NCBI GenBank assembly: GCA_024681875.1
Contig: JAILAA010000073.1
Span: forward strand, 1 to 31,574
Source: Prevotella sp.
GTDB lineage: Bacteria; Bacteroidota; Bacteroidia; Bacteroidales; Bacteroidaceae
Reading direction: 5' to 3'
Length of the DNA stretch: 31,574 nt
Positions within the stretch are counted from its first letter, which is position 1. Each line of letters begins with the position of its first letter. Made by a program: the position numbers and the translations under genes. The notes beneath the pieces were generated by a model that was given only the letters and a program-made list of their open reading frames with translations, was not told the DNA's origin and did not search any database. Positions 10,265 through 18,892 of the stretch are shown piece by piece.

Positions 10265-10274
10265 GTGTCAGCCC
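10243..10274 (-). terminator. Intrinsic terminator of the PL11-GH2 operon
   Basis: GGGCTGACA pairs perfectly with TGTCAGCCC (9-bp stem, 3-nt loop, 10254-10274). TTTATTTTT follows on the minus strand. It lies 21 bp after the stop of the gene at 10295. Confidence 0.9.
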
Positions 10275-10294
10275 CCCAAGCGTTGTCGTTGCCG

Positions 10295-11287
10295 TCAGTG
10301 AATGGTAAACTGAGTGGTGTAGATCTTGTTTCCGAGGTAGTAGAGCTCGAAGGTATAGGTGCCGGCCTCATAGGTCGACGTGGTGGCGTTGCCCCATCCG
10401 TTGAGCCATTCTCCCTGGTTACGTTCTCCTGGTGCCACATAGAAGCTGCCTCTGTTGGTGTAGCCCGACGGTGAGTTGGAGCTGCAGTCGAGCGAGCCGT
10501 TGGGTGAGAAGATCTTGTAGTAGAACTCGTCCTTTATGTTGCTCTCACCAGTGGGCAGGAGCGAGTTGTAGAAGACCTTAGGATAAAGGTAACGCATCTT
10601 GTCAGAGTGGAGGGTGCTGCCTGCCGGATCGATGTCAGTGCCGTCGCGCTCGCAGTTGGCAAACTGCATGCTGGTGACATAGATGTAGCCCATGGCCCTG
10701 CTGACCCTGTCTGTGCGTTTCTTCATGTCTTCGTCGTCGGGCAGGGTGTTGCTGGCTTCGAGCAGGAGGTCGTAGGCAGCGCGGTAGTCGCCCTCGTCCA
10801 TCTCCTCCTCTGCCAGGTCGATATACTCCTGCCGCTGCTTGTCCGCCATTTTGTCATAGTACTCCATGAGGTTGTCGAGTTGGCAGTACACCTCTGGCAG
10901 GGCGCGCTGGTGCTCGATCTCGAGGTCTTCGATGGCATCGAACTTCTCCTTGGCTTCTTCCAGCTCGGCGAAAGAGTCGGCACGCTTGATGGCCTTGCGG
11001 CATTTCTCGACCAAGGTCTCGTAATGCTCCTGGTCGGCTTCAGCGGCTTTCAGCTCAGGGCTTTTGTTGAAGAATAGGAAGTAGGCGCCTGCTGCCAATG
11101 CTGCCAGGATGAGCAGGGGTACGATGATCTTCCAGACGGCGAAGCCTTTCTTCTTTCGAGGTGTGGCTGCCTGTTGGTCGGTGATAAGCGTTCCTGTCGG
11201 TCCTTGGTTGCCGGATGCTTTTTCTTCAGGGGGAGTGAGCATAATCCTCCGTCCTGGCAGTTGTTCTTGTTCTTTATCCATAGTCAT
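10295..11287 (-). CDS. One-TM protein with helical stalk and C-terminal beta domain
   Basis: A 330-aa protein of unknown function. Residues 1-47 are hydrophilic and end in a basic PRKKK stop; 49-73 form one transmembrane helix ([20 protein letters not shown]); 77-200 are charged helices, TPR-like or coiled ([19 protein letters not shown]); 205-330 look like a beta-sandwich ending [21 protein letters not shown]. The inside-positive rule puts the N-terminus in the cytoplasm and the rest in the periplasm. It starts 46 bp after the GH2 stop and ends at a strong terminator, so it is probably the last gene of the PL11-GH2 unit. A second ATG two codons in (11281) is equally possible. Confidence 0.75.
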   Translation of the reverse strand: MTMDKEQEQLPGRRIMLTPPEEKASGNQGPTGTLITDQQAATPRKKKGFAVWKIIVPLLILAALAAGAYFLFFNKSPELKAAEADQEHYETLVEKCRKAIKRADSFAELEEAKEKFDAIEDLEIEHQRALPEVYCQLDNLMEYYDKMADKQRQEYIDLAEEEMDEGDYRAAYDLLLEASNTLPDDEDMKKRTDRVSRAMGYIYVTSMQFANCERDGTDIDPAGSTLHSDKMRYLYPKVFYNSLLPTGESNIKDEFYYKIFSPNGSLDCSSNSPSGYTNRGSFYVAPGERNQGEWLNGWGNATTSTYEAGTYTFELYYLGNKIYTTQFTIH

Positions 11288-11333
11288 TAAATGTTGATAT
11301 TACCATTCTTCCTGCAGGAGCGGGTGGGGCAGG

Positions 11334-14300
11334 CTACTTGATGGCTTCGAGGATGTCGAGCTCCACGATGCGCAGCTCCACCTTGCCTGGAGCCGACCTG
11401 ATGCGGTCGAACTCGCCTGCGTTGCCACCTGCCAGCTCCTTGGTGTCGCCAAATCTTGCGCTGTTCTGGGCCGGACCAATCATGCGGATGGTGAGTCGGT
11501 CGGCAGCGACGGGTTTGGGTATCTGAATGTGGCAGTAGCCCAGTGTGGCATCGGTGAGGCCTTCCCACACTTTCTTATTGCCTGCATAGACCTCGAGCGG
11601 GTAGCAGCGGTTGCGCCAGCCGGAGAGCTTCAGCGTGAGCTCGTCGACGCTGGCCTTGCGGCTGAGGCGGTAGGTGACCCAAGCGTTGGCCTTCTCGCCG
11701 TCGCTCGACCATTCCGAAAGTTCGTTGTCGTCGTAGCTCTTCTGCACGTTGTCGGCATTCGAACCTGCCTGTGCACTGACGATGTCGACGGTCTGCTTCA
11801 CGTCATGATAGCTGGGCGTGAGGGGTGTCTCGCCACGCTGCAGGTGGCAGGGTAGGGTGTACTGCGGCAGATACTTGGCTGCGTCGACGTCCTGTGTCTT
11901 GAGGGTGAGGTAGGCAGGTCGCAGTCCTTCAGCCTGCACGCCGATGCCAATCTCTCCGGCATTAGTAGTTGAACGCACGAGCACACGGTTGACACCACAC
12001 TCTACGGGCAGTGACATGTGTCCCACGTAGTTGTCGGAAGTGTTGCGCTTGTTGGCAGAGTCGAGCAGCGACTTGTCGTTGTTGGCATTGTCGCGCTGGT
12101 ACTGGCGGTTGTCGCGAGTGCCGATGCCGCCAATCCATTCGCCCTCGCCCCAGAGTTGGAAGTTGACCATGCGGTCGTCGAGCGGACAGCGCCGTCCCTG
12201 CCTGTCGACCACCTCCACCTGCAGGAGCACCATGTCGGCACCGTCGGCCTTCATACCTTCAGGATTCTGGATGGGAGTGATGCGCAGCTGAGTGGGTTCG
12301 CCGGCAGTGAAGAGCGTGTCGCTGGAGGTGATGGCGCCTGAGGCGTTATTGCTGACGGCAACAAGCGTTCCGGGTTCGAACTTGACATTCTTGAAGGTGA
12401 AGAGCCATTTCCATTTGCGCTCGGGCTCGATGCTAAGCGGCTTTCCGTTCAGCGTGAGTTCTACCTTGTCGCCGGTAGAGATGACGTATACATCTTTCAC
12501 CGTGCCAGCCTCGTAGTTCCAGTGTCCCACGATGTGGGTGTGGTCGCCTTCAGCCTCTACCCATCCGTCCCACATCACCTGGTGGGCATAGAATGCATCC
12601 TTGGGGATGCGCATGGCATCGGTGACGCCGCTCATGCGGAAGTTCGACTCGCCGCGATGGTGGGTGTTGGTGTCGCTGAACACGATCTTCACGCCTCCGC
12701 TGCTGACGCGCTTTCCTGTGCCGGGACGCTCCAGCCAGTATTCGTACCAGCGCTCCACCATCTCGCAGGCGAAGGCGTCCATGTTGTGGTTGTAGTCGAG
12801 GGCAGGTGCATTGCGGTAGAGCGGTCCGTCGCCTTCCTTGTGATAAGGATAGGAGTATTCGTCCCAGTACTTGCGCAGGCCTTCGTCACGACAGTACTCC
12901 ATAGCCCACATGGGATGTTTGCCCGACTTGTTGATGTAGAGCATCTCACCGCCGTACTCAGCTTCGTTGATGTCGAGCATCTCGCGAGAGCCGATGGCAC
13001 GTCCGCCATGAGGGTCGTACTTGTCGCGGATGGTCTTCAGCTCGAGCATGTGTTCGCGGCTGATGCTCTCGTTGCCACCCTCATAGAAGATGATGCTGGG
13101 GTTGTTGCGGTTGTAGATGATGGCATCGCGCATCAGCTCCGTGCGCTGTGTCCATCGAGGGCCATCGACATCCTTCTCGGCATCGCCGGCAGGCATGGCC
13201 TGGATCAGTCCCACGCGGTCGCACGACTCGATGTCCTGCTTCCAGGGCGTGACGTGCATCCAGCGCACCAGGTTGCCGCCCGACTCGACCATCAGCCCAT
13301 TGCTGTGGTCGCTCAGCCAAGCAGGAACCGAGATGCCCACACCCGGCCACTCATTCGAGGTGCGCTGGGCATAGCCATGAACCATCAGGCAGCGGTCGTT
13401 CAGCCATATCTTACCTTCGCCGAAGTGTGTCTTGCGGAAGCCGGTGCGGGTTGCGACACAATCGCAACATACAGAATCTTCGAGGAGATTTGTCTTGACG
13501 GTATAGAGGTAGCCGTAGCCCCATGACCAGAAGTGCAAGTCCTCCACTAATTGACGTGCATCGACAGTGCGTGTCTCGCCAGGTTGTATGGTGATGGGCC
13601 AGCTATGGAAATGTGCCACTTCCTTGTCGTCGGCATCAAGCACTTGGACATCATATATAAAGGTTCGTGCCTGCGTATCCTCGTTCCTGACCTGACTCTC
13701 TGCATGAACGGTAGCCTTATGCCCGGGTATGTCGAAGTCGGTGGCGTAGATATAGGTGCCTGTCGTACCAAGGTTGGAATAGAGCGGTAGTGTCTGATAA
13801 AGCTTGTCTGTGATGTGCAGGTACACATTCTTCGGGATGCCGCCGTAGTTGGCGTTGAAGTTCTTGTCGTTCCACTGATAGCGGCTGTCATGCTTGCGTG
13901 AACGATACGTCCAGCTGTTGTCGCAACGCACGGCCAGCACATTCTCGCCCTCCTTGATGTAGGGGGTCAAGTCGAAACCGAAGGCCATCACTCCGTTTTC
14001 GCTGAATCCCACGTGATGACCGTTCAGATAAACATCTGCGCCCTGACGTACGCCCTCGAACTCAATAAAGTATTTAGAGGTGAGGGGTGAGGGGTGAGAG
14101 GTGAGAGAAAACTCTTTTCGGTACCAACAGATGGTGTCCGTCAAGTCGACAATGTCTTTGCGGAATGCCTCGTCGCCATTGAAAGCATAGGGCAGTGTCA
14201 CTCGTTGCCACTGGCTATCGTCGAACTCTGGCTTCGAAGCCTCAGGCACATCGCCAACGCATAGCCGCCAGTCTGCATTGAAATTCAGCTTCTGCCGCTC

Positions 14301-14360
14301 CACAGCCTGCAGGGCTATAGCAAACATCATCAAGATGCTGAGTAGGAATATCCGTCTCAT
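11334..14360 (-). CDS. GH2-family glycoside hydrolase (beta-galactosidase-like)
   Basis: A 1008-aa exported enzyme (signal peptide about 1-19) that likely removes beta-linked galactose or a related sugar from oligosaccharides in the periplasm. It has the GH2 order: sugar-binding jelly roll (about 25-185), Ig-like domain (195-310), TIM barrel (315-600) and Ig-like C-terminal domains (610-800). The last about 130 residues resemble a galactose-binding-like (F5/8 type) module. E431 in EGGNES should be the acid/base and E488 in WAMEYC the nucleophile; both are present. It starts 3 bp after PL11, so the two are surely co-transcribed. This pairing fits side-chain removal from rhamnogalacturonan-I. 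Residues 86-95 come from a 7-bp tandem array in the N-domain. Substrate is inferred only. Confidence 0.9.
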   Translation of the reverse strand: MRRIFLLSILMMFAIALQAVERQKLNFNADWRLCVGDVPEASKPEFDDSQWQRVTLPYAFNGDEAFRKDIVDLTDTICWYRKEFSLTSHPSPLTSKYFIEFEGVRQGADVYLNGHHVGFSENGVMAFGFDLTPYIKEGENVLAVRCDNSWTYRSRKHDSRYQWNDKNFNANYGGIPKNVYLHITDKLYQTLPLYSNLGTTGTYIYATDFDIPGHKATVHAESQVRNEDTQARTFIYDVQVLDADDKEVAHFHSWPITIQPGETRTVDARQLVEDLHFWSWGYGYLYTVKTNLLEDSVCCDCVATRTGFRKTHFGEGKIWLNDRCLMVHGYAQRTSNEWPGVGISVPAWLSDHSNGLMVESGGNLVRWMHVTPWKQDIESCDRVGLIQAMPAGDAEKDVDGPRWTQRTELMRDAIIYNRNNPSIIFYEGGNESISREHMLELKTIRDKYDPHGGRAIGSREMLDINEAEYGGEMLYINKSGKHPMWAMEYCRDEGLRKYWDEYSYPYHKEGDGPLYRNAPALDYNHNMDAFACEMVERWYEYWLERPGTGKRVSSGGVKIVFSDTNTHHRGESNFRMSGVTDAMRIPKDAFYAHQVMWDGWVEAEGDHTHIVGHWNYEAGTVKDVYVISTGDKVELTLNGKPLSIEPERKWKWLFTFKNVKFEPGTLVAVSNNASGAITSSDTLFTAGEPTQLRITPIQNPEGMKADGADMVLLQVEVVDRQGRRCPLDDRMVNFQLWGEGEWIGGIGTRDNRQYQRDNANNDKSLLDSANKRNTSDNYVGHMSLPVECGVNRVLVRSTTNAGEIGIGVQAEGLRPAYLTLKTQDVDAAKYLPQYTLPCHLQRGETPLTPSYHDVKQTVDIVSAQAGSNADNVQKSYDDNELSEWSSDGEKANAWVTYRLSRKASVDELTLKLSGWRNRCYPLEVYAGNKKVWEGLTDATLGYCHIQIPKPVAADRLTIRMIGPAQNSARFGDTKELAGGNAGEFDRIRSAPGKVELRIVELDILEAIK
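14077..14104. repeat. In-frame 7-bp tandem array in the GH2 gene
   Basis: Four units read on the plus strand GAGGTGA, GGGGTGA, GGGGTGA, GAGGTGA. They encode the loop peptide LTSHPSPLTS between two conserved strands of the GH2 N-terminal domain. Confidence 0.9.
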
Positions 14361-14363
14361 ACC

Positions 14364-17300
14364 TTACTTCAAATGGATTTTCTGACCGTTTTGGATGTAT
14401 ATTCCTCGTTTCGGTGTTTGCACGCTACGGCCCTGAAGGTCATAGACTTTATTCTCTATTGTCAATGGGTCATTGTCAATTGAAAGGATTCCTGTAGCTA
14501 CAGACTTTACGCGTATGATGCCATCGGTGAGCAGTTGGGTGGTTTCGAACTCATAGTTGGTGCCATCCTCTGCCTCGGCCTTCACCATGACATGGCCCGA
14601 GTGGTTGCCTTGCACATTGAAGACGGTCAGCTCGTCGCCTTTCTTGAGTTTACGATTGGAAGGGATACGCACCAGCAGCGTATCGCCAGCGTGAGTAAGG
14701 TTTCCCTTCACAGTAAGCCGCGAATTGGACGATGCTGTCAGAGTACAGGAGTAAATAGCACCGGTCTTCATGGCGACACTCTGAACGGTGGCAGTACCGG
14801 TAAGCGTGCCGCCCTTGGTCACAGTGATAAGACCGTTGCACAGTATGCTCGTTGAGGTGTTCTGCAGTTCCAACGTGCCATCTTGGACGGTAATCGGAGA
14901 AGTATGACCAGCCGTCTTCAGCGTCAGCTTGCCAGTTTCCACTTTGATAATGCTCTTCGCCTTTAGCAGACCCGAGAAAGATGTGTCCTCATTCCGATAG
15001 CCTATCTGATAGGTGCTCTGACCGCCACCCAGCACACCGTCGGTAGCAGTGCCGGTAAGCGACCCGATTTTCAAGGTGGCCGTGGCTTCGCCACTGCCGC
15101 CGCTGGCCATATGAGAGACCGTAGTACCAGCACCGACAATGAGACGGGCCTTCGACATATCGGTAACGTTTGACATCAAGCGGAAGTTGCCGCCATCGCC
15201 TATGGCAGTCAACTGGCCTTCAAACTGGCTGAAGTTCGCACCCACATCGCAGCGCACATATCTCGTCTGAATCGTGAGGTTTCCACTTCCTTTAAACGTG
15301 CCGTTGATCTTGCCGCGTGAAGAGCCGACAATCTTATTGGTGGTACCTTCCTGAACGGTGACTGCATGATTAAATGTCGGCACGGTGCTGGTGCTGTTCA
15401 CATCTATTTGATGTACCTCGCCGCCAGCCAGTAGCATCGGGCCGCCAACCTTGCCGAAGGTGGTGTTCCAGGCACCTTGGGCTATCGTTCCCTTCTTCAC
15501 GATGACCCCCGCAAAGCTGTTCGTTCCGCCATAGTTGAAGTTGATGCGCCCGGGGCCGTCCTTCAGAAGATAGCCCGTTCCCTTCACCTGCCCTTTCAGC
15601 GTCAGGGCACTGTTACTTGCAGTCACGCGGACGGTGGCCGTATCCGTGAGAGTTACGATATGGTCGGTAGCCATATTGTCTTTTGAGAGTACCAGCGTTC
15701 CCCCATTGATTTGCAGATTACCTTCTGCAGCCGTCGAAGCTCCGATGGCACTCTTCTGACCACCGTCGTAGAAGTTGGGAACAGTGAGCGTACCGCCATT
15801 GATAATGGTTTTGCCTGTATAGTCGCTATACTTCATATTGAGGGTCACATTGGCATCGCGGTTTACAGTCACATCACCCTCGCCAGAAATGCCGCCCTCG
15901 CCCGAAAGTGTATATTTCCCGCTATCGAAGAACACGCCGTTGGTGACCATCGGCTCGTTGAGGGTGATGGTCTTCTGACTAGCCTGAGCATTGAACACGA
16001 CCTGATCGCCAGCCACAAACGCCGTTGCACCGTTGTAGTCGAAGTTCAGAGCCTTATAGTCCCACACCTTACTTTCGTTGCCAGTCCATACGACGTTTTC
16101 AGCGGGAGCACGGGTCGCGTGAATCTTCAGGACAAGTTTATTGTCGGCAACAACTAAGTCGTAGTTAATACCGTCCAGTCCGCGGGCCTTCAGTTTCGAC
16201 GGGTCGCAGGTCAGCGTACCCGTACATTCGGCAATGACATATTCTGCCGCATCCTTGTTGTCAAGATTCACAGTGATGTAGTTGGTATTCCTGAAAACAA
16301 GGTCACCTTCTACAACGACTTTGTTGCCAGGCTCTATTTCAATATATACATCGCCAGGTATTGTAACGCTCTTCTTGCAGGTGATAACTGGTTCAGGCAT
16401 CAAGCGACAACCCTCATAGTTCAAAGCACCCTCGAAGGTAATGGTGTCGTTCAGCACAGCGTTGCCACTAAGAGTTCCTCGTGCCCGCAACTCTATTGGG
16501 CCGCTAATAGTGCCGCCAACCTGAAGCGTTCCCTCGCTGATGATATTCTTTCCCGTATGACCAAGGTTGCAGTTAAACGTCACCGTGCCTTGCATCGACT
16601 TGATGAGCTGACCGCTGCCGGAAGTTCCGTTACCATTGAAAGTATAGTCGTGACCACGCGGGTTCATCAAATAGAGCACTGTGGGTGAATGGTCAATAGT
16701 CAATGGCGAATGGTTATCGCCCTGCAGGTCGAACATCACGCTCTTGCCGCTTGCCATCTCATTGCGCACATCGGCAGTGAAGACAGGTGGCAAGGGTGGC
16801 ATGGGCATGTCGCCACCAAGATAGAAGCCTGTGTTGGGGTGCTGATAGTAGCCGCGGGTAGTGCAGTCGCCGCGATAGTGAGGGTCTTGCTGCAGGCAAT
16901 AGATGCTATAGGTGGTGGGGATATTGGTAGTATAACCCACCAGACCCGTTGAGCCGTTGGCATCCTGCTTGGCCAGAATGATTTCCTCGCGCCAGTCGCC
17001 AATGATATCGCCCATGAAAGCCGGACGGGTTCCAGTGCCGCCGTGGGTAGCCCATGAAGACTCCTGCGAGAACTCACAGAGACGGTCGCCCAGCACGCGG
17101 GTAATCATCACATTGGTGCCCCAGCCGCTGCCACCAGGCGAGTTGAGCCACTCGCGCTGCAGGCGTCCGTCCCACCATACACCCTCGAACATCGAGCCCG
17201 TGCGGGTCTGTCCCGTCTTCTCACCCTTGCAGTCATAGACAAACTCATCGGCGTAGCTCAATATCTCATAGCCCTTGTGGGAAGCATCAATATCCAAGCA

Positions 17301-18767
17301 GGCTCCACGCCCCACGTCATAGACGCTGGGCAGATACCACTCCTTGATTCTCTCAGCCGTCTCAGCATCGTAGAGCAACTGGCCGAGTAATGCACTCTGC
17401 TGTATGGCGAAGACCTCAAGGCCGGGGCGGTCGGGGTCGATGTCGCTGAGGATATAGCGGTCGCCGTGACCTATGCCCGGACTCTGAAACCAGTTGGTAT
17501 GAGGATTCACCGAGTAGCCACCTTGTATCATCTCGTCACAACCGTCGCCGTTCACGTCAGCCACACGCAGCTGGTGAAACTCAGCGGGCCATGGCCGTTT
17601 GTCGTTACGGCTCCATGTGGCCGAGTGGTGCCAGTTCGTGGGTGTGTTGCCCGTCCAGTCGTAGTCCCAGGTGAACACGTAGTTATGGTGGTTCTTGTCC
17701 TTGTCACGGTCCAGACATTCCATCACCAGCGAGGGGTGTATGCCGTCAAGATAGCAGATACAGAAATGACCGTCCATAGCGCTGTAGCCATCGCTCATAT
17801 AGCGAGGACGCGAGGTGCGGTTATAGCTGTCCGAGCCGTCAGTCACTTCGTTGTATTTCAGTTCGCTGCAGGCTATTTCGGCTCCTGTGGCACCATCAAT
17901 CACGGAGATATAGAACGGACGGTTGCGCGTCTCCTGTGTACGGTAATCCACGATGCCGTCGCCGTCCACATCGGGCGTGTCGCTGCCCATGGCATACTTG
18001 CCCCACGTCTCGTTCTCCTTGTCCCAGAAACGTGTACCGTCGCTCGACTTGATCATCACCTCGCAACGGCCGTCACAGTTGATGTCGTAGGCCACCACCA
18101 TATCGTTCTGACCGCTGCAGATATTCACGTTGGGCCCCATATCTACAGTCCACAACAATGTGCCGTCCAGCTTGTAGGCCTGAATCTTGTGTGAAGTGGT
18201 TGCCGTGTTCTCCGACTCATCGCTTTCTTCGCCATTGGCAGCACCTGCAAAGAGGCGGTCCACCACCACAGCATCGTATTCGCCCGTGCCGTTCAGGTCC
18301 ATGGGCCACACGAACTTTGTGCGGTAGTCATTGCGCTGGATGACGTTATTGTCGAAGTTGAAGTTAAACCACACGTTGGGGTATGCCTGCGTCTTATAGG
18401 TGAAAGGTGCACTTTTCTCTCCTTCCACGCCATCGGGCGAGATAGCCGTCACCGCATACTCGGTATTGCTGGTCAGCGTTGTCGAAAGACAGGTGACTGT
18501 CAGGGGCTGCGAATTGACTTTCGTGTAGTCCGTAGTGCCTTTTGCACGTTTATAGACGTTATAGGTTGTGCCTTCCGGCTCCTCAGCCAGTTTGCGCCAG
18601 GAAATAAGCGATCCTGTGCCAGCTGCCGATGTCACACTACGAATGGTGCTGCCTGAACGGTTTACAGCCACTACACCGCGCCCTGTTTTCTGTTGCAAGC
18701 GCTGTGCGGTCATGGTCAAAGGCAGTAACGCAGTCGCTGCCATGAGTAAGAATCTGAGAGTTTTCAT
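14364..18767 (-). CDS. PL11 rhamnogalacturonan lyase with long beta-helix-like extension
   Basis: A 1467-aa secreted enzyme. Residues 1-21 are a signal peptide. Residues about 22-665 are a complete PL11 lyase: GRGVVAVNRSGSTIRSV and ISWRKL at the N-terminus, calcium-site-like DVNGDGCDEM and DINCDGRCEV, and GDIIGDWREEI near the end. PL11 cleaves the galacturonate-rhamnose backbone of rhamnogalacturonan-I by beta-elimination. About 750 further residues consist of repeated GGTLxV/GxLxxxGxGxL strands like the autotransporter-associated beta-strand repeat. The last residues (VYDLQGRSVQ, RGIYIQNGQKIHLK) look like a type IX secretion C-terminal signal. PL11 enzymes are usually near 600 residues, so this is a large fusion. 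It is first in an operon with GH2. Two 7-bp arrays encode residues 686-695 and about 1430-1437. Confidence 0.93.
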   Translation of the reverse strand: MKTLRFLLMAATALLPLTMTAQRLQQKTGRGVVAVNRSGSTIRSVTSAAGTGSLISWRKLAEEPEGTTYNVYKRAKGTTDYTKVNSQPLTVTCLSTTLTSNTEYAVTAISPDGVEGEKSAPFTYKTQAYPNVWFNFNFDNNVIQRNDYRTKFVWPMDLNGTGEYDAVVVDRLFAGAANGEESDESENTATTSHKIQAYKLDGTLLWTVDMGPNVNICSGQNDMVVAYDINCDGRCEVMIKSSDGTRFWDKENETWGKYAMGSDTPDVDGDGIVDYRTQETRNRPFYISVIDGATGAEIACSELKYNEVTDGSDSYNRTSRPRYMSDGYSAMDGHFCICYLDGIHPSLVMECLDRDKDKNHHNYVFTWDYDWTGNTPTNWHHSATWSRNDKRPWPAEFHQLRVADVNGDGCDEMIQGGYSVNPHTNWFQSPGIGHGDRYILSDIDPDRPGLEVFAIQQSALLGQLLYDAETAERIKEWYLPSVYDVGRGACLDIDASHKGYEILSYADEFVYDCKGEKTGQTRTGSMFEGVWWDGRLQREWLNSPGGSGWGTNVMITRVLGDRLCEFSQESSWATHGGTGTRPAFMGDIIGDWREEIILAKQDANGSTGLVGYTTNIPTTYSIYCLQQDPHYRGDCTTRGYYQHPNTGFYLGGDMPMPPLPPVFTADVRNEMASGKSVMFDLQGDNHSPLTIDHSPTVLYLMNPRGHDYTFNGNGTSGSGQLIKSMQGTVTFNCNLGHTGKNIISEGTLQVGGTISGPIELRARGTLSGNAVLNDTITFEGALNYEGCRLMPEPVITCKKSVTIPGDVYIEIEPGNKVVVEGDLVFRNTNYITVNLDNKDAAEYVIAECTGTLTCDPSKLKARGLDGINYDLVVADNKLVLKIHATRAPAENVVWTGNESKVWDYKALNFDYNGATAFVAGDQVVFNAQASQKTITLNEPMVTNGVFFDSGKYTLSGEGGISGEGDVTVNRDANVTLNMKYSDYTGKTIINGGTLTVPNFYDGGQKSAIGASTAAEGNLQINGGTLVLSKDNMATDHIVTLTDTATVRVTASNSALTLKGQVKGTGYLLKDGPGRINFNYGGTNSFAGVIVKKGTIAQGAWNTTFGKVGGPMLLAGGEVHQIDVNSTSTVPTFNHAVTVQEGTTNKIVGSSRGKINGTFKGSGNLTIQTRYVRCDVGANFSQFEGQLTAIGDGGNFRLMSNVTDMSKARLIVGAGTTVSHMASGGSGEATATLKIGSLTGTATDGVLGGGQSTYQIGYRNEDTSFSGLLKAKSIIKVETGKLTLKTAGHTSPITVQDGTLELQNTSTSILCNGLITVTKGGTLTGTATVQSVAMKTGAIYSCTLTASSNSRLTVKGNLTHAGDTLLVRIPSNRKLKKGDELTVFNVQGNHSGHVMVKAEAEDGTNYEFETTQLLTDGIIRVKSVATGILSIDNDPLTIENKVYDLQGRSVQTPKRGIYIQNGQKIHLK
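14458..14478. repeat. In-frame 7-bp tandem array near the PL11 C-terminus
   Basis: Three units ATTGTCA, ATGGGTC, ATTGTCA plus a partial ATTG. They encode the linker (SIDNDPLTIEN) between the beta-repeat region and the C-terminal secretion signal. Confidence 0.75.
16685..16712. repeat. In-frame 7-bp tandem array after the PL11 catalytic domain
   Basis: Four units GTGAATG, GTCAATA, GTCAATG, GCGAATG encode HSPLTIDHSP (residues 686-695), exactly between the lyase domain and the beta-repeat extension. Confidence 0.88.
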
Positions 18768-18814
18768 TTAGAGATTAGTTCTTAAGTAGTTTCGCGGTAT
18801 TGAAATTCACGCTG

Positions 18815-18880
18815 CAAAGGTCGGAACTTTTTCTCTAATTTACTAAAAACCTCGTCGCAGATAATAAGAAAATCGTTGCA
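18815..18880 (-). promoter_or_regulatory. Putative operator and weak promoter upstream of PL11
   Basis: TCGTCGCA (18852-18859) and TCGTTGCA (18873-18880) form a direct repeat with a 21-bp period, the spacing of AraC-type half-sites. Downstream on the minus strand lies GACCTTTG (18815-18822), one mismatch from the TAnnTTTG -7 box. The pair lies 30-58 bp above this box, just past the end of the AraC-type regulator gene. An activator-dependent promoter would explain the poor -7 box. The repeat is short, so chance is possible. Confidence 0.45.
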
Positions 18881-18892
18881 AAAGTGCCTGTT

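Noticed and set aside
10295..10440. GroES with a 99-residue N-terminal extension
   Set aside because: The extension reads back through the promoter, the terminator and the end of the previous gene; the GroES family start is at 10143.
12522..13526. Long plus-strand reading frame of 334 codons
   Set aside because: It is antisense to the GH2 gene, which has full domain and active-site support; it has no promoter and no family match, and GC-rich genes often leave such frames open.
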